A stretch of DNA of 16,592 nucleotides from SKPH01 sp051748565 (GTDB lineage Bacteria > Bacillota > Dethiobacteria > DTU022). Position numbers and translations under genes: made by a program. Location: assembly GCA_051748565.1 (NCBI GenBank), contig JBNJHN010000045.1:1-16592 (forward strand), written 5' to 3'. Shown here one piece after another: positions 1 to 5,955 of this stretch (position 1 is the first letter of the stretch; each line of letters opens with the position of its first letter). Below the pieces are notes generated by a model. That model searched no databases. It had not been told where the DNA came from and was given only the letters and a program-made list of their open reading frames with translations.

Positions 1-2
1 TT

Positions 3-83
3 GCTTTTTTTACCCGCAACCTTTTTATCACCGTTTTAAGCGGCATGTTCCTGATCGCCCTGGTCAGGCTATTTATTTCCTGA
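3..83 (+). CDS. C-terminal end of a membrane protein (partial, 5' end outside the window)
   Basis: Frame 3 reads 26 codons from the window edge to a TGA at 81-83. The residues are strongly hydrophobic with interspersed Arg and Asn (RNLFITVLSGMFLIALVRLF), which looks like one last transmembrane helix followed by a very short tail. The other two forward frames give either an early stop or a non-hydrophobic peptide. The fragment is too short to assign a family; transporters and nucleoside-recognition (SpmB-like) permeases can end this way, but that is only a guess. No terminator is visible between its stop and the promoter at 146. Confidence 0.45.
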   Translation, partial: AFFTRNLFITVLSGMFLIALVRLFIS

Positions 84-145
84 ATGACGACAACTCATAT
101 TGATTTCGAATTACATAAAAATTATTAATAATTTGCCGGTATTAA

Positions 146-175
146 TTGACCGCCATTTCACGGTCGTGATATAAT
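146..175 (+). promoter_or_regulatory. Sigma-A-type promoter of the AOR operon
   Basis: A -35 box TTGACC (146-151, 5 of 6 consensus) is followed after 18 bp by a perfect -10 box TATAAT (170-175). Transcription should start near 182. A dyad, GACCG (148-152) and CGGTC (161-165) separated by 8 bp, overlaps the -35 box and spacer and could be an operator. Promoter quality is seen in the sequence; the operator role is inferred. Confidence 0.7.
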
Positions 176-181
176 TTAGGC

Positions 182-343
182 GATGATTGTTGTAGCCAGC
201 CCATAACATTAAACTCCTTTTATAAAAGAACGGTATGATCGGTAACAGCGGTCATCGATTGCGCTATGCTAATAGGTTTTTAGCAAGAATATTAGTATCC
301 TGTTTTAGATTTAAATATTAAATACTAAATAGGAGGAACTCGT
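182..343 (+). promoter_or_regulatory. Long, possibly structured 5' leader of the AOR operon
   Basis: About 160 nt separate the predicted start of transcription from the AOR start codon, and no ORF explains them. Possible pairings: CGATGA (181-186) with TCATCG (252-257); a 12-bp palindrome at 217-228; a 9-bp arm 266-274 with 290-298 (one G-U); and a competing GCTAA (268-272) with TTAGC (280-284). CTCCT at 214-218 is complementary to the AGGAG of the ribosome binding site at 331-335, so translation could be gated. A molybdenum- or tungsten-cofactor riboswitch would make sense here, but I do not recognise the Moco consensus. The final 40 bases are AT-rich and end in AGGAGG. Confidence 0.4.
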
Positions 344-2083
344 ATGGCTAAAATTGCACGTGTCGACATGACCAACAAAAAGGTAACGGTTGAACCGTTG
401 CCGGAGAAGTACAAGGGTAAAGGAGGCCGCTGGTTAACATCACAGATGGTCAGTGATGAGGTTCCAGCTGATTGCCATCCCCTTGGGCCGAATAATAAGC
501 TTGTTATTGCGCCCGGTATTTTATCAGGGACTCGTGCCCCCAACTCGGGCCGTATATCGGTTGGTGGTAAATCGCCCCTTACCGGCGGGATCAAGGAAGC
601 CAACGCCGGTTCACCTTTCCCTCAGGCCCTGGCCCGGATGGGTTATGCAGCCCTGGTTATCGAGGGACTGGTTGAAGACGGCAAACAGTGGCTTGTAAAG
701 CTCGATGTAAATGGAGGGGAAGTAATTCCCGCAGACGATCTCAAAGGTAAAGGCGCTTATGAAACCGGTACTATGCTCTGGGAAAAATTTGGTGAAAAAA
801 CGCCATTTGTTGTTAACGGGCCGGCCGGCGAAGCAAAAATGGCTATGGCCGGAATTGCTTTTAACGACCCGGAAGGCCGTGCGTCTCGTTATGCCGGACG
901 CGGCGGGCTGGGCGCAGTTATGGGCAGTAAAGGTATAAAAGCGATTGTCCTTGACGATACAGACGCTCCCGGTGTCAAGCCCGTCGACGAAGAAATGCTG
1001 CGGGCAGGCCAAAAGAAACTGGCCGATTCGATCCTATCCCATGATTTAACCAAGAGAGGCGGCGGTCTGAACAGCTACGGCACCGCTTTGCTGATTAACG
1101 TTCTTAATGAGGCCGGGGCCCTACCGACCAATAATTTCCGTTCAGGAGTATTCGAAGGGGCCAAGAAAATCAGCGGTGAAGCGCTTGCTGAAGCGGCCGA
1201 AAAACGCGGCGGCGCCGGGACCATGGGGCACCGCTGTCATCCGGGATGTATAATAAACTGCTCCACCGTATATGCCAATGAAGACGGCAGCGAGCATGTT
1301 TCCAGTGTGGAATACGAATCAATCTGGTCCCTCGGCGCCAACTGCGGCATTGATAACCTTGATCATGTTGCAGAACTGGTCTGGCTATGCAATGACCTCG
1401 GTATCGATACCATTGAAGCCGGCTGCACCATTGGTGTGGCCATGGAAGCCGGACTGGCAGAATTCGGCGATGGGGAAGCAGCGATTAAAATGCTAAAAGA
1501 GATTTATGAGCGCACACCGCTTGGCCATATTCTTGGCCAGGGTACCCAGTTCACCGGTGAAGCATACGGTGTAACCCGGATCCCGACCGTTAAGCGCCAG
1601 GGTATGCCTGCCTATGAACCACGGGCGGTAAAGGGCATCGGTGTTACCTATGCGACCTCGACTATGGGTGCTGACCACACCGCCGGTTACACTATTGCAC
1701 CTGAGATTGCCGGAGTTGGTGGAAGTGCGGATCCTCTTTCGACTAAAGATAAGGTCAGCCTCTCCAAAGCCTTTCAGGACACAACCGCTTTTATCGACGC
1801 AGCGGGATACTGTCTCTTTATTGCCTTTCCAATACTCGATATTCCCAGCGGGTTTGATGGTGTTATCGAGACAGTGAACGGCATGCTCGGCACAAGCTAC
1901 ACTTCAGATGATGTAACCCGGATCGGCGACGAAATCCTGCGCCTGGAAAGAGACTTTAACATGAGAGCAGGCCTTGGCAAGGAAGCGGATCGCATGCCTG
2001 AGTTTATGAAACTCGAAAAACTGCCGCCGCACAACCATGTCTGGGATATCTCTGACGAAGAACTCGATACCTTCTGGGATTAA
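344..2083 (+). CDS. Aldehyde ferredoxin oxidoreductase family protein (YdhV-like branch)
   Basis: 579 residues, a normal length for tungsten- or molybdenum-pterin aldehyde:ferredoxin oxidoreductases, which oxidise aldehydes to carboxylic acids with ferredoxin as acceptor (or run in reverse) in the cytoplasm of anaerobes. The N-terminal beta-barrel region (about 1-205) carries family stretches such as PGILSGTRAPNSGR and SRYAGRGGLGAVMGSKGIKAI. The [4Fe-4S] ligands appear as C298-x3-C302-x3-C306 with a distal C490 (DAAGYC). This CHPGCIINC form resembles the YdhV-type subfamily rather than the CX2CX3C of Pyrococcus AOR. The segment TSTMGADHTAG (about 438-448) is typical of the cofactor region. 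AGGAGG lies 7 bp before the ATG. The downstream sulfur-carrier gene overlaps the stop by one base (TAATG), so the two are probably translationally coupled. Substrate and metal (W or Mo) cannot be read from the sequence. Confidence 0.92.
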   Translation: MAKIARVDMTNKKVTVEPLPEKYKGKGGRWLTSQMVSDEVPADCHPLGPNNKLVIAPGILSGTRAPNSGRISVGGKSPLTGGIKEANAGSPFPQALARMGYAALVIEGLVEDGKQWLVKLDVNGGEVIPADDLKGKGAYETGTMLWEKFGEKTPFVVNGPAGEAKMAMAGIAFNDPEGRASRYAGRGGLGAVMGSKGIKAIVLDDTDAPGVKPVDEEMLRAGQKKLADSILSHDLTKRGGGLNSYGTALLINVLNEAGALPTNNFRSGVFEGAKKISGEALAEAAEKRGGAGTMGHRCHPGCIINCSTVYANEDGSEHVSSVEYESIWSLGANCGIDNLDHVAELVWLCNDLGIDTIEAGCTIGVAMEAGLAEFGDGEAAIKMLKEIYERTPLGHILGQGTQFTGEAYGVTRIPTVKRQGMPAYEPRAVKGIGVTYATSTMGADHTAGYTIAPEIAGVGGSADPLSTKDKVSLSKAFQDTTAFIDAAGYCLFIAFPILDIPSGFDGVIETVNGMLGTSYTSDDVTRIGDEILRLERDFNMRAGLGKEADRMPEFMKLEKLPPHNHVWDISDEELDTFWD

Positions 2084-2328
2084 TGAATATGCAGGTAACA
2101 GTAACTCTATATGCAACATTGATCCGCTACCATCCGGAAGATAAGCGCAATGAACCGTTTACTGTCGAGGTGCCCGAAGGGACTACGGTGAAAGACCTGC
2201 TCGATAAACTCGGTATTAAGGAAAACGAAGCGAAGCAGGTGTTTATAAAGCATAAAAGCCGCCCTGAAGACTATCATTTAGAAGATGGTGAAAAGGTGGC
2301 TATCTTCCCCCCGGTCGGAGGAGGATAA
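2083..2328 (+). CDS. MoaD/ThiS-family sulfur carrier protein
   Basis: 81 residues with the beta-grasp pattern of MoaD: VTVTLYATLIRY at the start, a VPEGTTVKDLLDKLGI segment, an LEDGEKVAIFPPV segment and a C-terminal Gly-Gly-Gly. In this family the terminal Gly-Gly is adenylylated and thiocarboxylated to deliver the dithiolene sulfur of molybdopterin. Its start overlaps the AOR stop (TAATG), and AOR-linked MoaD copies are generally thought to serve tungsto- or molybdopterin assembly for the neighbouring enzyme. An alternative start is the ATG at 2089. No MoaE or MoeB gene is in the window, so partner enzymes must be encoded elsewhere. A dedicated role for this AOR is inferred from position. 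Confidence 0.85.
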   Translation: MNMQVTVTLYATLIRYHPEDKRNEPFTVEVPEGTTVKDLLDKLGIKENEAKQVFIKHKSRPEDYHLEDGEKVAIFPPVGGG

Positions 2329-2341
2329 GCAAAGCTAAATT

Positions 2342-2383
2342 AACGAGGCGCAGCCTGTATTATAAAGGTCGCGCCTCGTTTTT
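2342..2383 (+). terminator. Rho-independent terminator of the AOR operon, probably bidirectional
   Basis: A perfect 10-bp GC-rich stem (2342-2351 pairing with 2371-2380) encloses a 19-nt loop and runs into TTTTT (2379-2383). It lies 13 bp after the MoaD-like stop. On the minus strand the same stem is followed by TTAATTT, so it may also end the convergent brnTA transcript. The brnA stop codon (2382-2384) lies inside the T tract. Confidence 0.85.
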
Positions 2384-2612
2384 AATGGCTCTTATACTTT
2401 TCCATCTTTTCTGCAATCCAGAATTTAATCACCGATTGTCTTGGCACACCAAGGCGTTTAGCTTCCTTATTCAGTTCCGTGATCATCCAGACTGGAAAAT
2501 CTACATTAACCCTCTTGGTTTTTTCACCGGGTCTGACAATTTTTGATTTTTCCAGGTATTTTGTGATATCCTGGCCTTCATCAAAAAGCTTGTCGAAATC
2601 TTTAGCTTTCAT
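2382..2612 (-). CDS. BrnA-like ribbon-helix-helix antitoxin
   Basis: 76 residues from the ATG at 2612. A TTG nine bases upstream (2621) would also be in frame, but GGAGGAGGT at 2629-2621 stands 8 bp before the ATG and overlaps that TTG, which settles the start. The C-terminal half (KTKRVNVDFPVWMITELNK, then RLGVPRQSVIKFWIAEKME) matches the beta strand, helix, turn, helix plan of RHH/CopG proteins. The N-terminal part (MKAKDFDKLFDEGQDITKYL) resembles the toxin-binding segment of BrnA-type antitoxins. The gene overlaps the 3' end of the toxin gene by 11 bases (2602-2612), so translation is probably coupled. BrnA-type antitoxins bind the toxin and repress the shared promoter as a complex. The order toxin then antitoxin is that of the Brucella brnTA system. 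The family call rests on pattern and context. Confidence 0.75.
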   Translation of the reverse strand: MKAKDFDKLFDEGQDITKYLEKSKIVRPGEKTKRVNVDFPVWMITELNKEAKRLGVPRQSVIKFWIAEKMEKYKSH

Positions 2613-2862
2613 ATATTTCAACCTCCTCCGTCCTGGACCGCCTGATCGAGATAATTCTTATCTTTTTTCCCCGAAAAGTAAATACAGCAGACCAATATTT
2701 GCCATCAACCATTCCAATTGCTAAGTACCTTGATTCATCAATAATTTTTGCCTTTACTATGGCATAAGATGGATCATCCCATAACCTTTGGCCTTGTTCA
2801 AAGTCAATGCCGTGTTTTGCCAGGTTGAATTTGCTCTTTTCAGGATCGTATTCAAAGATCAT
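2602..2862 (-). CDS. BrnT-like toxin (RelE-fold ribonuclease family)
   Basis: 86 residues following the BrnT plan: FEYDPEKSKFNLAKHGIDF at the start, a central ESRYLAIG segment, then RGKKIRIISIRRSR and a terminal EVEIYES. BrnT proteins are small RelE-like ribonucleases that stop translation by cutting RNA and are neutralised by BrnA. The gene starts with ATG at 2862-2860 and shows no clear ribosome binding site. Its promoter is so close that the mRNA may be leaderless. Both toxin and antitoxin genes look more AT-rich than the surrounding operons, which fits acquisition by transfer. Conserved family positions (KHG, the E-x-R pair, RIISxR, terminal Tyr) are all present, so the toxin looks intact. 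Confidence 0.78.
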   Translation of the reverse strand: MIFEYDPEKSKFNLAKHGIDFEQGQRLWDDPSYAIVKAKIIDESRYLAIGMVDGKYWSAVFTFRGKKIRIISIRRSRTEEVEIYES

Positions 2863-2863
2863 G

Positions 2864-2900
2864 GTATATTAATTATACAAAATATATACTGAAATAGCAA
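2864..2900 (-). promoter_or_regulatory. Promoter of brnTA with a candidate autoregulatory operator
   Basis: Read on the minus strand, TTGCTA (2900-2895) and a perfect TATAAT (2877-2872) are separated by exactly 17 bp. Transcription should begin within a few bases of the toxin ATG at 2862. An inverted repeat, GTATAT (2889-2884) and ATATAC (2869-2864), brackets the -10 box and is well placed to be bound by the RHH antitoxin. The promoter is seen directly; the operator role is inferred. Confidence 0.65.
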
Positions 2901-2978
2901 CAAAAAAGCATGAAAAATCCCTTTGGGGAGTTACCCCATCATCCCATCCGGGAGGAGCGATAACCGGCGCCCTGGCAA

Positions 2979-2995
2979 GTCCTTTCCAAAAGGAC
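2979..2995 (+). other. Small hairpin in the brnT/hydrolase intergenic region
   Basis: GTCCTTT (2979-2985) and AAAGGAC (2989-2995) form a 7-bp stem with a 3-nt loop. There is no T tract on either side, so it is not a convincing terminator. The rest of 2901-3069 shows no ORF, RNA gene or confident promoter. Confidence 0.3.
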
Positions 2996-3088
2996 CTTAA
3001 TTTGTGTTATCATAAAAAGGTGCTGCCACTTTTTATTAACTAATAAAAATAGCGCAAGTCAAAATACTCAAGGAGGTATTACTTATTT

Positions 3089-3784
3089 ATGAAGTTAACT
3101 GAACAACTATACTGGTATCCCTGGAGGGGCCGGGCCAATAACTGTAACAGCTTTCTACTGAAAGGCAACCAGACAATTTTATTTGATCCCGGCCACATCT
3201 ACAACGACATTAACGAAAGCTGTCTCGAAATGCTTACCCGCCAGATGTCGGCCGACGGCATCAATATAACCGATATTGACTTTATTCTCTGCACCCACGG
3301 CCATCCCGACCATGCCGAATCGGCAGGGGCAGTCCGTGAGCAGAGCAGTGCCCCTTTTGCTATCCACGAGGGTGATACATTTATCCTTGATTATCTGCCC
3401 CAGCACTATGCTTCCCGGACCGGAAAGGAACTTCCCTCGCTAAAACCTGATATATACCTGGAAGAAGGCGAGCTCGATTTGGGCTCCGGAAACACACAGG
3501 GCGACCGGATCGAGGTTGTGCATACTCCCGGTCATTCACCGGGCTGCGTCAGTTTCTACCTGCCTGAACATGATGCACTGATAAGCGGCGATACCATATT
3601 TGAAGGCAGCATCGGACGGACCGACTTCCCCGGTGGCGATATGGAGACCCTCGGCCGGAGCGTGGATAAGCTTTCCCGCCTGGAGGGAATAGAGCTGCTC
3701 CTTCCTGGACACATGGGTATTATCCAGGGAGCCGCAGGGGTTAAGCACAACTTTGAGCAGATTAAACGCTATTTTTTCGGCTAA
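3089..3784 (+). CDS. Metallo-beta-lactamase-fold hydrolase, glyoxalase II-like
   Basis: 231 residues forming one complete MBL domain. Metal ligands are visible in order: HGHPDH (H70, H72, D74, H75), H149 in HTPGHS, D168 in SGDT and H208 in PGHM. The stretch GSIGRTDFPGGD (about 173-184) is characteristic of the YcbL/hydroxyacylglutathione hydrolase-like group, which hydrolyse thioesters or related small molecules with two metal ions. No signal peptide is seen, so it should be cytoplasmic. AAGGAGGT (3070-3077) lies 11 bp before the ATG. The length is close to that of YcbL-type proteins and shorter than classical glyoxalase II, which has an extra helical domain; the substrate is therefore open. 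It is separated from both neighbours by about 100 bp or more and is probably transcribed alone. Confidence 0.85.
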   Translation: MKLTEQLYWYPWRGRANNCNSFLLKGNQTILFDPGHIYNDINESCLEMLTRQMSADGINITDIDFILCTHGHPDHAESAGAVREQSSAPFAIHEGDTFILDYLPQHYASRTGKELPSLKPDIYLEEGELDLGSGNTQGDRIEVVHTPGHSPGCVSFYLPEHDALISGDTIFEGSIGRTDFPGGDMETLGRSVDKLSRLEGIELLLPGHMGIIQGAAGVKHNFEQIKRYFFG

Positions 3785-3882
3785 AAGCGGTAACAGAGCG
3801 CCGGCAAAAAGGAAGGAATCGCTCTTAATATAGCGAATTATAATAATAGTGACAATTAAAATGGAGCAAAGGAGATTGGTGC

Positions 3883-4854
3883 ATGGTTTACTACGACCGC
3901 CACACACCGACAAGAATTTTTGAGCGCTACAACGGCAATCCGATCCTGATTCCGGATCGATGGCCCTACCCGGCTAACGCCACCTTTAACCCGGGAGTAA
4001 TCAGGCACAATGGTGATACGCTTTTACTGGTTCGCGTCGAAGATATGCGCGGCTTTTCGCATCTCACCTTCGCCCGCAGTAAAGACGGTAAAACCAACTG
4101 GCAGATCGACGAAAAACCGACCCTGCTGCCTGATCCCGATTTCGATGAGGAAAGGTGGGGGATAGAGGACCCCCGCATTGTCTGGCTGGATGATCTTAAA
4201 CGTTATGCGGTCACCTATGTATCTTTCTCCAAGGATGGCCCGGTTGTCTCGCTGGCCCTTTCAGAGGACCTGCATAAATTCGATCGCCACGGGGCCATGC
4301 TGCCGCCGGAAGATAAGGATGCTTCACTGTTTCCCCGCCTGATCGACGGCAACTATACTTTGCTGCACCGCCCGATTATCCGCGGCGAGGCCCATATCTG
4401 GATATCCTGCTCCCCCGATCTCAAGTACTGGGGCAATCATAAAATTTTACTGCCCGTCCGGCCGGGTTGGTGGGACAGCAGCCGCGTCGGCCTGGGGCCG
4501 CCGCCGATTGAAACCGATGAAGGTTGGCTGATTATCTACCACGGTGTGCGGTCGACAGCCTCCGGAAGCCTTTACCGGGTAGGCCTGGCCCTACTCGATC
4601 TTGAAGAACCCTGGAAGATACGGAAGCGCTGCGACCAGTGGGTGTTCGGCCCCCATACACCCTACGAGAGGGTCGGCGATGTCCCCGGGGTAACCTTCCC
4701 CACTGGAACTGTCTACGACAAGGAAACCGATGAATTGATCATGTATTACGGCGCCGCCGACACCAGTGTCTGCCTGGCCACGGCCAAGCTTAAAGATCTA
4801 GTCGCTTACCTGCTTGCCTGCAGTGATTCGGAGGAAGAGGGTTTCTGCTACTAA
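3883..4854 (+). CDS. GH130-family beta-mannoside phosphorylase (or hydrolase)
   Basis: 323 residues with the five-bladed beta-propeller sequence pattern of glycoside hydrolase family 130. The hallmark GIEDPRI appears at 93-99 (E95, D96, P97, R98), with LFPR at 149-152, VGLGPPPIETDEGWLIIYHG at 202-221 and MYYGAAD at 287-293. GH130 members mostly phosphorolyse beta-1,4- or beta-1,2-mannosides, releasing alpha-mannose-1-phosphate; a few are hydrolases. No signal peptide is seen, so it should work in the cytoplasm, where phosphate is available. Only one base separates its stop from the next gene. Downstream are glycosyltransferases and a GDP-mannose-forming fusion whose guanylyltransferase domain would take mannose-1-phosphate. 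AAAGGAG (3868-3874) precedes the ATG by 8 bp. Subfamily and linkage need phylogeny. Confidence 0.87.
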   Translation: MVYYDRHTPTRIFERYNGNPILIPDRWPYPANATFNPGVIRHNGDTLLLVRVEDMRGFSHLTFARSKDGKTNWQIDEKPTLLPDPDFDEERWGIEDPRIVWLDDLKRYAVTYVSFSKDGPVVSLALSEDLHKFDRHGAMLPPEDKDASLFPRLIDGNYTLLHRPIIRGEAHIWISCSPDLKYWGNHKILLPVRPGWWDSSRVGLGPPPIETDEGWLIIYHGVRSTASGSLYRVGLALLDLEEPWKIRKRCDQWVFGPHTPYERVGDVPGVTFPTGTVYDKETDELIMYYGAADTSVCLATAKLKDLVAYLLACSDSEEEGFCY

Positions 4855-4855
4855 A

Positions 4856-5866
4856 ATGAAAATTGCGATGCTGGCCCCCATATCCTGGCGCACCCCGCCC
4901 CGCCACTACGGCCCATGGGAGTGGGTGGTCAGCATGCTTACAGAAGGTTTAACAAGGCGTGGCATTGACGTAACCCTCTATGCCACAGCCGATTCGATCA
5001 CCAGTGCCCGCCTCCGCCCGGTTGCCCCGCGCCCCTGGTCGGAAGATCCGGAACTCGATCCCAAGGTCTGGGAATGCCTGCATATTTCTGCGGTATTCGA
5101 AGAGGCGGCAGAATACGACCTGATCCACAATAACTTTGACTTTCTGCCCCTTAGCTATTCGGGCCTGGTTGACACCCCCTTGCTGACGACGATCCATGGA
5201 TTTTCGTCGCCGAAAATTTTACCGGTTTTCAAAAAATACAACCGGAAGACTCACTACGTGGCCATCAGTGAATCTGACCGCCACCCCGATCTAGATTACC
5301 GCGCCACCATCCATCACGGCATTCCGGTCGGGCAGTACCCCTACCGGGAAACCCCGGAGCGCTACCTGCTTTTCTTCGGCAGGATCCATCACGATAAGGG
5401 CGTTTACGAATCGATTCGCCTGGCCAAGCAGGTCGGCCTGCCCCTGGTCATTGCCGGGATCATTCAGGATCAAAACTATTTCGACCGCTATGTCAGTCCC
5501 TATCTCGATGACGAAAAGGTCCGCTATGTGGGCCCTGTTGGCCCGGAAGACAAGGGGGGGCTTTTGGGCGGTGCCCTGGCCATGCTGCACCTGATTAACT
5601 TCGATGAACCCTTCGGGTTGAGCGTGGTCGAATCGATGGCCTGCGGCACGCCGGTTATTGCTTTTAACCGCGGGTCGATGCCCGAGCTGATCACCGATGG
5701 TGAAACCGGCTTCCTGGTTGACGACCTCGACCAGGCCCACAGCGCTTTATCCCGCCTGAAAACTATCGATCGCCGTAACTGCCGCCGCCGGGTCGAAGAA
5801 AACTTCACCGTCGACCTGATGGTCGAGCGCTACATAGACGTTTACAAAAAAATTTTAGTTAAATAA
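4856..5866 (+). CDS. GT4-family glycosyltransferase
   Basis: 336 residues from the ATG at 4856, giving the usual GT-B opening MKIAMLAPISWRTPP with a Gly-rich loop (HYGPWE). A TTG at 4814 would extend the frame by 14 residues but would overlap the GH130 gene by 41 bases and precede the family N-terminus. The C-terminal domain has FFGRIHHDKG (start of the nucleotide-sugar domain) and EPFGLSVVESMACGTPVIA followed by GSMPELI, the EX7E-type motif of GT4 retaining transferases. It would transfer a sugar from an NDP-sugar; GDP-mannose is plausible given the mannose genes around it, but donor and acceptor are inferred. There is no signal peptide or membrane helix. A GGAGG-like stretch inside the end of the preceding gene (4830-4841) and a one-base gap suggest translational coupling. 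Confidence 0.88.
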   Translation: MKIAMLAPISWRTPPRHYGPWEWVVSMLTEGLTRRGIDVTLYATADSITSARLRPVAPRPWSEDPELDPKVWECLHISAVFEEAAEYDLIHNNFDFLPLSYSGLVDTPLLTTIHGFSSPKILPVFKKYNRKTHYVAISESDRHPDLDYRATIHHGIPVGQYPYRETPERYLLFFGRIHHDKGVYESIRLAKQVGLPLVIAGIIQDQNYFDRYVSPYLDDEKVRYVGPVGPEDKGGLLGGALAMLHLINFDEPFGLSVVESMACGTPVIAFNRGSMPELITDGETGFLVDDLDQAHSALSRLKTIDRRNCRRRVEENFTVDLMVERYIDVYKKILVK

Positions 5867-5955
5867 CTAAGTGCCTCTTGATAAACAATAGCTCTTAAAA
5901 GGTTTTCTTGCTTCTTATCTCCTGCTGCTTGATTCTTGAAAACGAGGTGAAAAAT

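Noticed and set aside
182..343. Known Moco riboswitch in the AOR leader
   Set aside because: The location is suggestive, but I could not match the conserved Moco core, so the leader is reported without a class.
3819..3844. Promoter for the GH130 operon (TATAAT at 3839-3844 with a TCGCT/AGCGA dyad upstream)
   Set aside because: The -10 box is good but no acceptable -35 box lies 16-18 bp upstream, so I do not list it as a promoter; a promoter in this interval is still likely.
4814..4855. TTG start extending the GT4 gene into the GH130 gene
   Set aside because: The ATG at 4856 gives the exact GT-B N-terminus and a one-base gap, which is more natural.
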